64,000 nt of DNA from Diphasiastrum complanatum (Eukaryota; Streptophyta; Lycopodiopsida; Lycopodiales; Lycopodiaceae): the NCBI GenBank assembly GCA_029204225.1, contig MU832545.1:1-64000 (forward strand), given 5' to 3'. The notes below the pieces were generated by a model. The model saw nothing but the letters and a program-made list of their open reading frames with translations, had not been told where the DNA came from and ran no database searches. This document shows positions 43,613-54,509 of this stretch, piece after piece. The position numbers were made by a program, and so were the translations under genes. Each line of letters opens with the position of its first letter. Position 1 is the stretch's first letter.

Positions 43613-46600
43613 CTAACTTGGCAAATCTAGTGTACATCTATCTACAATTCCAAGAGCATATCTTAACTTAAAAAATGGATCTTTGGACAATGGTTTGGTT
43701 AAGATATCAGCTATGCATTCGGATGATGGTACATGATGTAGTTGCACTTCCTTGGATTGTACCTTCTCCCTCACAAAGTGGTGAGCTATCTCAATATGCT
43801 TTGTTCTAGCATGGAAGATAGGATTTGAAGCAATTTGTTGAGAAGCTTGATTGTCACAAAATATGTAAGGGATCTCCTCGGCCTCTAGCACATGTAGTTC
43901 CATCAAGAGTCTTCTTAGCCATAAGAGCTCTTTGGTTGTTGAAGTCAATGCCTTGTACTCGGCTTCACAAGAAGATAGTGAGATTGTATCTTGCTTTTTG
44001 GAAAGCCAAGATATCACTCCTCCACAAAGAAATGTTGCAAATGCACTAATGGACTTCCTATCCATCTTGTCACCTGCAAAATCTGAATCCGAGTAGGCTC
44101 TCAAGTGCAAGTTAGATCCTTCATAAAGTATACCAAAAAATCTAGTACTAGAAACATATCTAAGTACTCTCTTGGCACTTTTCCAATGATGAATTAAAGG
44201 AGCTTGCATACTTTGACTCAACTTGCTTACACAAAAACTTAAGTCAGGTCTAGTGATGGTTAAATAGATTAGAGAGCCTATAAGCTTCCTAAAGAGAGTG
44301 ATGTCCTCAAAGGATGCTTCATCACCTTCATTAGTTGCTTTCACAACATGCTCCATAGGGGTGTCAATCCCCTTACAATCTTTCATACCAAATCTTTCAA
44401 GAATGGAAGTAGCATACTTAGATTGACTTATGAAAGTACAATTGCTACTTCTAGACACTTCTATCCCAAGTATAAACTTTAGGAAGCCTAGATCTACCAT
44501 CTTGAACTCACTAGATAAGTCAACTTTTACTTTGCCTATGCCATCATCATCATTTCCTGTCATAATGATGTCATCAACATAAAGAACCAAAATGATGATC
44601 TTTCCTTCATTACATTTGAAATATAAAGAAGGTTCATAAGCACTTAGTACAAAGCCAAGGGAATAGAGAAAATCATGCAACCTAGAGTACCAAGCTCTAG
44701 GTGCTTGCTTCAAGCCATATAGGCTCTTCCTTAAGTAGCACACCTTTTGCTCCTCACCAATCTTGATGAAGCCCTCGGGTTGCATCATGTAGATTTCCTC
44801 TTCTAAGAAGCCATTCAAGAAGGCATTTGTCACATCCATTTGGTAGAGATCCCATTTGAACAAAGTAGCAATGCAAATGATTAATCTAATAGTTACAAGC
44901 TTAGCTACAGGTGCAAATGTTTCTTCATAATCCAATCCTTTTATTTGAAGAAATCCCTTAGCAACAAGCCTAGCTTTGTATTTACTAATAGATCCATCTT
45001 GATTGTACTTAATTCTATAAATCCACTTACATGCAAGTGGTTTCTTTCCTCTTGGAAGATTTACAAGATTCCAAGTATGATTTTCTTCTAATGCATCATA
45101 CTCTACTTGCATTGCATCTCTCCAAACTTTAGATTTACATGCTTCTTCAAAAGATGATGGTTCTTCAATCAATGTAGCTAAAAAAGAGTAAGAGGTAGAA
45201 GATGTAGAGCCTTCCTTTTGCTTTCCCTTGTCCACATAGGTAAGCCTTGAGGGCTCGGCCTTGCTCCTTGATGATCTTCTTGGCCCCTTTTGACTTGGAT
45301 CCAAATCTCCATCCTCGGGTTTGTCATGATCCTCCTCGGGTTTGTCAAGATCCTCCTCGGATTTGTCAAGATCTTCAATGCACAATGGGTTAGATCCATT
45401 TGACAAGCTCTTAGCAAATTGTGACTCATCAAAAAGTACATCCTTGCTTACCTTTACTTTCTTGGATGTAGGATCATATATCCTATATCCCTTGCTATTT
45501 TCTCCATAGCCAACAAAGATTCCTTTGAAGGAGGTAGCATCTTCTTTCCTTCTAGTCTCCAAAGGAATGTGTACATAACAAGTACATCCAAAGATCTTAA
45601 AATATTTTACATTGGGTTTCTTATCAAACAAGGCTTGATAAGGTGAGATCCCATCTATAGCACTACTAGGAAGTCTATTACACAAATAATTAGCACATGT
45701 TATGGCTTCTCCCCAAAATGAGATGGGAAGTGATGCATCAAGCCTCAAGGACTTTGCACACTCACATAGACTCCTATTTTTCCTCTCGGCCACCCCATTT
45801 TGTTGAGGGGTGTAGGAACAAGTGTATTGTAACTTAATACCATTGATCTCACAAAAGTCTTTCATTTTATTGGAGGTGTACTCTCCTCCATTATCACATC
45901 TTAGTGCTTTGATAGAAGTACTAAGTTGTTTCTCTACTAGAGACTTGAACTTAATGAAAGCTTCATAAACAAGATTTTTCTTTGATAGTAACTCAATCCA
46001 TGTGAATCTAGTACAATCATCTATAAAAGTTACATACATCAAGGCACCTCCATTACTTGCATGTGAAAAACTATGTACATCAGAATGTATGAGATCCAAG
46101 GGAGAGAGAGATCTTGATGAAGATTTCTTGTAAGAAGATTTGTGTGACTTTGCAAGGCCACATGCCTCACACATTTTTCCACACTTCTTGAAAGCTCTTG
46201 GTAGGCCGAGAGCTAGTTCCTTGCTTGCCATTGACTCCATAGATTGAAGATTAGGATGGCCTAATCTCTTATGCCAAAGCTCCACTTGAGTTAGCTCCTC
46301 CCTAGCCAAGTTCACACTTTCACTTGCAACATTAGCATCCAACTTGAAAAGTCTACCTTGCTTAATGCCACTAGCTATGCACTTATCATTTTTCAAGATG
46401 GAACAAACTCCATTCTTGAAATGTACATCTAGTCCATTGTCCATTAATTGTCCTACACTAAGCAAGTTTCTTGAAATGGTAGAAACATACAAAACATTAT
46501 CTAGATCTATCCTTTTAGATGTACCTAAACAAAGAGGTATAGATCCTATGCCATCTATCTTGCATGCTTGATCACTAGCAGTGTATATTGACTTCTTAGA

Positions 46601-47593
46601 GTCATTACAAGATAGAAGAGTAGAAAAATAATGCTTGTTAAAGGACATGTGGGAACTAGCCCCACTATCTATCCACCATGTGTCTTGACTTGAAGTTGGT
46701 GTAGATGCAACCATTAAGGATGTGTTGAATCCATTCTCATATTCTTCCTCTTGAGCAATGTTCCCTTGATCTCCTTTGGCTTGTTGATTCTTCTTCAAGT
46801 AGCATTCTGAGGCAAAGTGTCCTTTCTTTCCACAAAAGAAACACTTTAGTTTTGCCTTGTTCTTCACTTTGCCTTTGGAGGTAGATCCTCCATTCTTCAT
46901 CTCGGCCTCCTTGCCTTGATTTTTCTTGAATGGATTTTGCTTTTTCTTGCCTTTAGATGTAAAGTTAGCTTTCTCCTCTCCTCCATTAAGTGACATGCTA
47001 TCCATTCTTGTCTTGAGGTGTAGAAGCCTACTCTCCTCGGCCACAAGAACATTGTGCAACTTTTCAATGGATGGAAGAGAGTCTTGAATGGCAAATGATT
47101 GGACTAAGTTGGTAAACTCATCACTTAGACCATTCAAAATGATGTGTACTAGTTCTTGATCTTGGATCTTCTCTCCTATTGCACTTAACTCCTTGTTAAG
47201 AGATTTGATCCTAAGAACATACTCTTGTCCACTCTCTCCACTTCCTTTCATGCTTTGGAAAACTTGATTTCTTAGCATGAGGATTCTTGAAGTATTGTTG
47301 GATTCATAAATGCTCTTTAATGAATCCCAAGCCTCTTTGGATGAGGTACAAGAAGACACCTCTTTCAAGAGGTCATTGCATACATTTAACTTTATGCAAT
47401 GTAGAGCTAATCTTGCTCTCTTCTTGTATTTGGCTTGTTCTTGGGGAGTTTGAGGCTCTTCCTCTACTCCTTGAACTATGTCATATAGATCATGGATCAC
47501 TAGGAGTGATTCCATTCTCACTTTCCAAATGGAATAATTTGTGGAAGTGAGTCTCTCACTTGGTTCCATCAAATATCCACCCATGGATGACAT
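43613..47593 (-). CDS. Copia gag-pol polyprotein, right unit (1,326 aa, intact)
   Basis: Residue-for-residue the same protein as at 38160-42140, displaced by exactly 5,453 bp, with all gag, protease, integrase, RT and RNase H motifs intact. Overlapping minor frames on both strands also recur unchanged, so the DNA seems identical too. Perfect identity means either a very recent event or an artefact of assembly. Confidence 0.95.
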   Translation of the reverse strand: MSSMGGYLMEPSERLTSTNYSIWKVRMESLLVIHDLYDIVQGVEEEPQTPQEQAKYKKRARLALHCIKLNVCNDLLKEVSSCTSSKEAWDSLKSIYESNNTSRILMLRNQVFQSMKGSGESGQEYVLRIKSLNKELSAIGEKIQDQELVHIILNGLSDEFTNLVQSFAIQDSLPSIEKLHNVLVAEESRLLHLKTRMDSMSLNGGEEKANFTSKGKKKQNPFKKNQGKEAEMKNGGSTSKGKVKNKAKLKCFFCGKKGHFASECYLKKNQQAKGDQGNIAQEEEYENGFNTSLMVASTPTSSQDTWWIDSGASSHMSFNKHYFSTLLSCNDSKKSIYTASDQACKIDGIGSIPLCLGTSKRIDLDNVLYVSTISRNLLSVGQLMDNGLDVHFKNGVCSILKNDKCIASGIKQGRLFKLDANVASESVNLAREELTQVELWHKRLGHPNLQSMESMASKELALGLPRAFKKCGKMCEACGLAKSHKSSYKKSSSRSLSPLDLIHSDVHSFSHASNGGALMYVTFIDDCTRFTWIELLSKKNLVYEAFIKFKSLVEKQLSTSIKALRCDNGGEYTSNKMKDFCEINGIKLQYTCSYTPQQNGVAERKNRSLCECAKSLRLDASLPISFWGEAITCANYLCNRLPSSAIDGISPYQALFDKKPNVKYFKIFGCTCYVHIPLETRRKEDATSFKGIFVGYGENSKGYRIYDPTSKKVKVSKDVLFDESQFAKSLSNGSNPLCIEDLDKSEEDLDKPEEDHDKPEDGDLDPSQKGPRRSSRSKAEPSRLTYVDKGKQKEGSTSSTSYSFLATLIEEPSSFEEACKSKVWRDAMQVEYDALEENHTWNLVNLPRGKKPLACKWIYRIKYNQDGSISKYKARLVAKGFLQIKGLDYEETFAPVAKLVTIRLIICIATLFKWDLYQMDVTNAFLNGFLEEEIYMMQPEGFIKIGEEQKVCYLRKSLYGLKQAPRAWYSRLHDFLYSLGFVLSAYEPSLYFKCNEGKIIILVLYVDDIIMTGNDDDGIGKVKVDLSSEFKMVDLGFLKFILGIEVSRSSNCTFISQSKYATSILERFGMKDCKGIDTPMEHVVKATNEGDEASFEDITLFRKLIGSLIYLTITRPDLSFCVSKLSQSMQAPLIHHWKSAKRVLRYVSSTRFFGILYEGSNLHLRAYSDSDFAGDKMDRKSISAFATFLCGGVISWLSKKQDTISLSSCEAEYKALTSTTKELLWLRRLLMELHVLEAEEIPYIFCDNQASQQIASNPIFHARTKHIEIAHHFVREKVQSKEVQLHHVPSSECIADILTKPLSKDPFFKLRYALGIVDRCTLDLPS

Positions 47594-48178
47594 TTTAGAA
47601 TGAATGCTCTTTTAAAAATCACAAAGATTTTTGAATTTTAAAAGATCTATGAAGTGGCCTAAAGCTTACTAGAATGCCTATAGGCTTGTCTCTATCAAAC
47701 TAACACACAAGCTTGAATGATACTCAAAGATCTTACCAAAAATTTCTAGCTTTCACTCTCACAAAAAAAAAATTGCTTTACACTATTCTTAGAGATTTCA
47801 CTTCAACTAAGGATCTGAACAAATCAGCCTCTTAGATCTGATCTTAGACTCTAAAAAGAAATGCTTCAATGATCCAAAACACTATTTGGTCATAGGCATT
47901 AGTTAGAATGAATCTAGATCAATACTATGCTTCAAAAAGCACCAAAAATGAACTAGTATTGTGATTTTGGGACCAAAAAACACAAAGTAACTTGAATTGA
48001 AAGTTGCTGTACGGTTTCACACGTGTGAAAAGTACATACACAGCCTCCAAGTCGTTTTGATCCAAATGATTACAAGCTATCACTCTAGAAGAACTCGCCC
48101 TCACTAGTATTGGCCAAAAAACAAATTTTGCCAATGATCTTTACAAGATTTATGATTCAATGATCACTCTCTTACTTA

Positions 48179-48190
48179 GCTCTGATACCA
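48179..48190 (-). promoter_or_regulatory. Primer binding site, right unit
   Basis: TGGTATCAGAGC on minus, abutting LTR 3. Confidence 0.9.
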
Positions 48191-49052
48191 TGATAAATTT
48201 TACAGTTTTTAGGACAATAATGATTGTACTTTACAATCATAGAGAGTTATTGGTTGCTTAATCAATGAATCTATCAAGTTCTACACATTAGATCTTGATC
48301 TAGATTCACTACACTTGGATTTAAGCAAGAGCAATGGATCAACACATCATTTTTTAGTGAGAGCGGCTTCACACGTGTGGAGTACTGTCCACTGTACGGC
48401 CTGCACCTGAAACAACAAGTACAATGATACTAGATAGCAATCATGCATAAAAATCACAAGACAAATGACTAGAAATCTCACAAAAGTGTAGAGTGCAAAA
48501 GTCTCATCAATTTTCTTAGCAAAATGATGATCCTTTTATGGATCAAGTACATCCATGAGTCTGGTACAGTCCAGCAGGCCTTCACACGTGTGAAGAGTGC
48601 CACATCACTCATATCTATCCATTTGATCCATCCTTGATCCTTATCCAATAGTTGACCTTCTAGAATATGACTAAAATCCAAAAAGCTAGTCTCCTAGAAT
48701 ATAGGAATATTCCCTACAAAATAGGATCTAAGGAAAATGGTCAACTCTTATCTTCTAGTACTCTATACACACATGTGAACATCCACTTGCCATGTGGGAG
48801 CATTTACTCATGCACATGCAAGGAAAAGCTAATTTGTAGGTGACTAGTCAACTTGACTAAAAACTAGTCATTTCATGTTCACACTAACTAGAATGATACA
48901 AAATCAATTTGGATATATACAAACATGAAAAGTACATCCTTTCACACATGGGAACATGCTCCACACGTGTGAAATCATATCATCAACATATTCTAATGTT
49001 TGATCAATATTTACATGAACCAATGTCAAGTGAGAAGTGACAATTTTCAACA
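48191..49052 (-). repeat. LTR 3 of the Copia array
   Basis: Same 862-bp sequence as LTR 1 and 2, followed by the right copy of the TAGTT target duplication. It is the outer 5' LTR, expected to drive transcription leftwards. Confidence 0.9.
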
Positions 49053-49448
49053 TAGTTGACACTTTTTATTTTGGTATAATACAATCAATACATTTACATT
49101 GGGTATTTCTCCTCTCTTGTTCAATGAATTTGCAAAGCAACTCTGAACATGTCATGATGATCTTCTACTCATCAATCATCTAATTTTATCTTCCTGTATG
49201 AACTTGTATGCTTTTCTAAACTTGTTGTATTGTGTGGACTTTGTTATATGTCGAAACTGAACTCTACGGTAGAACCACTGAAACAATTGACAAATGTAGT
49301 TTCGTTTTTCATTGGTTCCTCCATGTTGTGTATTTCGATGAAATGCTGCTCGTGCTTGCCAGTGTGACTTCTCCATCCCTTGTGATGACCATACACTCAA
49401 GCTTCCATATGTATTTGCAAAAAATGTTGTATGACCTCTTAGTATGTG

Positions 49449-49539
49449 CTGCATATGTCAAAATGGTATAATGTTAGTCTTATGTTTGGATCTAAATATA
49501 TATGAAAATTTGAAAGCATTTTGAAAATTTTATACTAGC
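49449..49539 (-). other. Intron in transposase-like copy B (GC donor)
   Basis: Same position as an intron in copies A and C, between HITHYM and the HI(L/F) exon. On minus it starts GCTAGTATAAAA instead of GT and ends CATATGCAG. Copy A has GTATGT and copy C has GTTAGC here, so B carries either a GC donor or a mutation. Confidence 0.6.
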
Positions 49540-50352
49540 CATGTAATGAGTGATGTGATCTTCTCCCCATGCTTTTGATATTGCATTAACAAACTCGACA
49601 CAAGTCCTTTGGACGACTTTCTTATCAATATCAGAGTATTTTTCTTTTCTTAAAATAGCAATCATACTATCAAGCTTTTTCCATACATCGACTTTTAGTA
49701 CTCTGGTTTTGCCGTCTTTCTCAAAGTCCTGAGTGGCAACAATAATATCTGTCCAGACTGAGTGTTGAATATTAGAAGCCTTACCAGTATGATTTGATAG
49801 AAAACGACGTGCTTTTGCTCCTCCTATGCTTGGCTTTGGCATGTTCCCATTCTTTCCTGAAAGTTTTTCATCTTTTTGAATTTTGACATGTCCTTTATGG
49901 AGTCCTTTTGATAAAACATCTTCTAATTGAGAGATAGCTTCCTTTGCTAATGATGCTGGCTTAGTATTCCAAGCAAAAACTATATGAAGATAAATGATTT
50001 TTTCTATTAATCTAACTTCTGCATGAAGAGTGCAAACATGCACATTTTTTAAGGGGATAGGTAGCACAGGCTTCCAGTTTGGATCTGCATATTCTCTAGT
50101 AATTCCTATACTCCTAGTTACATCTTTTGCCATTTTCATGCAGTACAAACAAGGGTGTTTTGATGTAGCACCGTGAGAGACATTATACATACATTTCAAT
50201 GTTTTCAAATCACCTGCTAAGTGCCATTCAACATTGAAGTCTCCAACTCCTGGAACATTGAGAAGTCCTCCATCCATATGGTCCTTGATGATCCTAGGAT
50301 AAGATGTCCTTGAGAATATCCATGATAATATATCATGATCCTCTTTCAACAC

Positions 50353-50433
50353 CTGTCCAAAGAATTAATCAGACTTAGTTTACAATGTATTAATACTATT
50401 CAATGAAGGTAATTTAATAATGAGGCTAGTTAC
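50353..50433 (-). other. Intron in transposase-like copy B
   Basis: On minus GTAACTAGCCTC ... TTCTTTGGACAG, 81 bp. Joining its flanks gives WWLATFQ-VLKEDHDILSW, which aligns with WWIAAFEVPKESHDILEW in copy A, where no intron is present at this point. Confidence 0.7.
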
Positions 50434-51741
50434 TTGAAACGTTGCCAACCACCATATATTATTTTCTGACTGGACACTGAATTTGAAATCTTCTTGGTTC
50501 TCTGTTTGTGATAGAGCACCATTCATGAGAGTTATACTAACCCTTTCCATCTTCTGCCCTTTCACAATTTCTGACTCATCTAACTTAAGTACTATGATTA
50601 TTTTGTCATTCACCTTTTCATAGGTTATATCATAGAATGTGACGATGTATCTCAGCAGGTAATTTAGATCAACAAATAAATTGTTTGATGAATTATAGAA
50701 TATCGATCTTCCATCAGTTTCATACACCTCCTCAATATGAAATGGAGTTCCAGTGATCTTATGCATACCTATGTTTAATGTATCTCTCTCTTTCTTCAAG
50801 TGATATGTCCTAGGGATTGGGACTTTTCTAATTTGAACTTGCTTAAAAGCTTCTCTAATTAGTTTAAATATTGTTGCATATGCTTTCCTGCTAATACCTG
50901 CAAAATCACAAGCACCCTGAACTATAGTCTTATCTAAAAAAATTTGAATGTCCACCATCAAAGACTCTGTTATTTTACACTTTACATTTGAACTCCTATT
51001 GTTCATCATGATACGCTCAGCGGATTTGCAAAAAAAATAAATAGTTAACAGAATATCACCATAGCTGAAATTAAATCCAAATGTCATTGAAAAGCTTACA
51101 AAATTCAGAATATGCTTACTTGAATGCACGGATCCTTCTATTTCGATAACCTCCTTTTGAAAGTGTTTGAATATCCTTGCAACTTTGTCGCTCTCGCTTC
51201 TTCCTTTCAGCCTTCTTCTTTGCAAAATCCACATCCTTCAATAATTGTAAGTTTTCAATACGAATAGACTGTCAGACTGATTGCATTTGCTCTAGTTTTG
51301 ATTTGATATTGATTGTTATCTTCTGTAATGATTCATTTTTTTTTTTAAGTTTTTCATTTTTCCTAATGTCTTTTGGAGATGACAATCTCTATTCTGACAA
51401 TAAGAGGATATCCAAATTAACTCACCTTCTAAAAAGTGAACTTTATTCATAGAAAGTTGTTTTCCATGGTTTTGCAATCTTTCACAATATCCTAGTAATC
51501 CACTATGCCCATTGCATATCCATGTAACTAAATAAGTTATTGAAGAGAATGTGGGATGTGTCAAAGTGCTTGGATCTTGTGGATATAATGTTCCATCTGT
51601 CCACAAATCCAAGTTTTTTTTTCCTTCTGCCCTGTAACGAGAACGATCCTCAGCAGATATTTGAACTCCTTTGCCTCCTCTTCTCTACAAAGGTGTCAAA
51701 TCAATAGGGATATCCACATGTAGATGATATAATGTCATCAT

Positions 51742-52190
51742 AAAAAAAATAATAGAGTAATCAGTTGCATCAAAGTACTATGACCAGATTCTATGAAGCA
51801 AAACAAAATACTCATCTTTGATTATATTATATACTATGTACGATCAATCCAATTTCCATGCTTGTATACTTGATTCAAATTTGGAAATGCCGCTCATTTT
51901 TTCATTCCAATAGGTAGTTGGCGCTCATATTTCCATTCTCGTGGAAGGAATGCATATGTAAACATTTTGCAATTTTTCTTGATTCAAATTTGGGGATGGC
52001 AGTCATATTCTAGATCCAATGAAAATATTGCCCTTTTCATAACCAATGGAGGGAATATTTTTGAATTTAGTCAAGTTATACTGCGAACTGTTAACAATTC
52101 TTAATTGTGACTATAGACACTGTGGTTAGATCATTGGGAGTTGGGGAGGCCTTGGGAGTGGTGTGGGCAAGCAAATAAACAATATTGTTT
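51742..52190. other. Spacer at the right border of copy B
   Basis: No gene is seen. The words TTGATTCAAATTTGG and ATGGAGGGAATAT-like phrases recur (near 51871 and 51981). The outer terminus of the transposon must lie about here, but I could not define it. Confidence 0.35.
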
Positions 52191-52193
52191 TTT

Positions 52194-52508
52194 TTATTTT
52201 GATATTTTTGTATATCCTACATGGCATTCCTTAAAGGGTCCTTTTGATATTGAGAACTCCTCTAATGGGAAGTCGGCCAGATTGAGTGTGATACATGCTA
52301 AGGCCTTCTGATCTTTGATCTTCCATGCCTTTGCTTGATCACCATCTTCTGGTTTCAAGTCTGCACCTTCTACTACATCCCAAAGATCTCTATCTATCAA
52401 CATCATCCAAAGTTTTAACTTCCAAATGTAGAAGTTAGAACCATTGAACTTGTCAATGATTCTAGCCTCGTTGGATGATGAAGATGAAGAGTTACCTATA
52501 TCAGACAT
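52194..52508 (-). pseudogene. Copia gag N-terminal fragment
   Basis: Reads ARIIDKFNGSNFYIWKLKL, WMMLIDRDLWDVVEG, DQKALACITLNLADF, the usual start of Copia gag (DUF4219/UBN2 type). It stops at 52194 where the element is cut; no zinc knuckle or pol follows. Confidence 0.75.
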
Positions 52509-52576
52509 GATAACAGTAATACAAATAGAATAAACTTAATCTCTCGATTTATTTGAGCTATGCTCTGATACCAAGC

Positions 52577-53433
52577 TGATGGGGACAATGGAGATAGAAG
52601 AACGCGAATGGAGAAGAGAGCAAAAATATTGCAGAACAGCTCTCCCATTACAATCAGCTGCTAGATGCAAAAACAGCCTAATAGAATGCTTATGCTATAA
52701 ATATGATCATAGCTTTAAGTGTTCTAATTGCCCAACAGGATCTTAAAACTAGTTCATACTCTCAAAAAATGAAAGTACAGTTCACCGAAGAGATTAGAAA
52801 TGGTTTGTGTGTGGTATTGCTGAAAATCAAATTCAATGTAAAGTATGGTTCTGAAATAAATGGAAGAGCAATATGATATCGCGAGTTCCTCAGGTGTCAA
52901 AGACAACCATCGTCTGATCAAAAACTGAGGAGTCATAGATGTCCATGTTCTGATCAGAGTGAGTAAACAAGCGCGATCAAACAACGACAAAGCTGAACGA
53001 AAGAAGTCAAAGGCAATGTCATAGTTTTCGAGAAAGTGTGAAAAAAACAAATTGTGCGACACTTACTGTATTTATAGAGATTGTTGAAAAAGTAATGTAA
53101 ATCTGCAGACTTGTTCTAAATGCAAGTTTGTGGAAGTCCTTGAAGATGGCCAAGTCTTCAATGACTTCAAGTTATGAAATTTAGCATCTGAACATGAAAT
53201 TATAGTGGGATTGGTTACCCTTTGCTGGAGATCAGTTGGAAGCCTGTTGTAGACGTTCTTCAAATAATTTGGCTGTCTAAGTTTTGGATTCCCATAGGTA
53301 TCAAATGAGCAGACCTAGAACCAAAGTTGGTTTGACCTAACCCTCGATCAATGATCAATAAATGTGCAGGAAGAATCATGAAATAGAAATTAGTCATTCA
53401 CCAAGGAGACAACTGTGGGCTTAATTTCCAACA
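52577..53433 (-). repeat. 5' LTR of truncated Copia (857 bp)
   Basis: TG...CA bounded. Part of it (on minus, CTCTGATCAGAACATGGACA through CGCGATATCATATTGCTCTT) corresponds to 30395-30500 of the nested Copia, where the same sequence leads into the gag frame. Confidence 0.7.
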
Positions 53434-54184
53434 ATCCCATGTCCCGAAGGCCGAGACAACGAAATATATATAGAGGGTGTAGGTGAAAAGCATTGGGTAA
53501 ATGTCCATTGCTTCTAGAGGGATTGTGCGATTTGGATCCAAGGGGTGATATGGGAGTCAGTCGGCAGGTCGTAGATATGGGTAGATGCAGGGACTCTATT
53601 GTTGGTTATCAAAATTACTTGGAGTTCTGTAGGCTAGTTTGGAAGACTAGGGTGCCCTACTATCCATAGTCATATTCTTGCTTTACTAATGTTTTGAGCC
53701 AATGTGTAGGGCCTAGGCTGCCAGAAAGCCCTAAGTTTTCAACTTTTTGGGACCTTTTTACATAGCTCAAGACATCTTTGACATACGTCGAATGTTTTTC
53801 ATGATATTGTAAGCTTGTGCATTGTTCTATGCTCTTTAATTTGATGCTTTTTAATGTATAATAGCTAGTAGTCATTTTTTTGTAGAAATTTGCAAAAGAA
53901 ATTATTTTTTTAGAACCCTAAAATCGAAGAATTATTTCAGACATTTGGTCAATTTTTTCTACACCTGTTCATGTTTGAAATTTTCAAATGTTTGGTTGTT
54001 ACACTTGCTGAATTGCAATCCACAATTTTGATTGGAGAAAAAGTGTGAGGTTGTTTAATGACTTCTTAGATCAATCAAATGTGTTGAAGGGCTATAGTAG
54101 CTTGGGCCATTTTTATTTAAATTACACCATTGAACTAGCTCATTTTGATGACATTGATACTGCCACAAACAATGTTTGGGGTCA
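53434..54184. other. Spacer
   Basis: No gene or terminal repeat is recognised. Confidence 0.4.
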
Positions 54185-54192
54185 CTTTGGAG

Positions 54193-54501
54193 CATAGTTG
54201 CCCAGAAGCGCGTTTCTGGACAACAACCTTATCTAGAATCACTGAAAAAAAAAAACAGATTGGAAAGCCAGGGTTGATAGCTAAAAAGGGACTTATGCAC
54301 CTAAACTGGACCGCATTGTACCTGAAACATTGGGCAACCTACATAAATGTACTGTCCTTAATCAATGCTTTTAATTGATACCCATATTGCCCACAAAAAT
54401 TAAAAAATAAAAAGATCTTTTTGAGAAACGCTTCCCCAAATCACAAATGCCGTCCAAAAATGCGTTTCTGAACGCGTTTCTAGAAATGCTGTGCAACTAT
54501 G
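54193..54501. mobile_element. hAT-like MITE (309 bp)
   Basis: The ends are perfect 9-bp inverted repeats, CATAGTTGC and GCAACTATG, with weaker similarity further in (GCGTTTCTGG-type words at both ends). The flanks CTTTGGAG (54185-54192) and GTTTGGAG (54502-54509) match at 7 of 8 positions, as expected for an 8-bp hAT target duplication. No coding capacity. Confidence 0.65.
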
Positions 54502-54509
54502 GTTTGGAG

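Larger units (their letters stand above)
37285..49052 (-). mobile_element. Tandem Copia array: LTR-internal-LTR-internal-LTR
   Basis: Two 5,453-bp units in the same orientation share three LTRs of 862 bp (37285-38146, 42738-43599, 48191-49052). Both internal regions are 4,591 bp and the long proteins agree at every residue. The whole 11,768-bp array is flanked by one 5-bp target duplication, TAGTT (37280-37284 and 49053-49057). The related sequence at 62871-62900 has a single TAGTT and no insertion. The elements look very young. The tandem form could come from unequal or circular recombination between LTRs, or be an assembly duplication. Confidence 0.9.
49176..51741 (-). pseudogene. Transposase-like gene, copy B (most complete)
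   Basis: The start MTLYHLHV at 51738 matches copy A. Then come AEGKKNLDLWTDGTLYP, NGHSGLLGYCERL, a DNA-binding-like basic region, KLDESEIVKG (Asp at 50578-50580), WWLATFQ, intron 50353-50433 (GTAACTAGCC ... TTGGACAG), VLKEDHDILSWIF, AGDLKTLKCM (Asp at 50209-50211) with HPCLYC, HVCTLHAEV, GGAKARRFLSNHTG, HITHYM, intron 49449-49539, and YGSLSVWSSQGMEKSHWQAR (Glu at 49371-49373), NTQHGG. The two Asp, a Cys-x2-Cys just after the second, and the late Glu resemble an RNase H-fold DDE transposase of the Transib/CMC kind (inference, not recognised by name). One in-frame stop near 51685 and a GC donor for the second intron suggest it is damaged or needs extra splicing. Confidence 0.65.
52194..53433 (-). 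mobile_element. Truncated Copia: 5' LTR, primer site and gag start
   Basis: On minus: LTR 53433 to 52577 (TGTTGGAAATTAAG ... TGTCCCCATCA), primer site 52573-52562 (TGGTATCAGAGC) after GCT, a short leader, then the gag N-terminus. The LTR is a relative of that in the nested Copia at 29.4-34.2 kb. Everything 3' of the gag start is missing. Confidence 0.75.
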
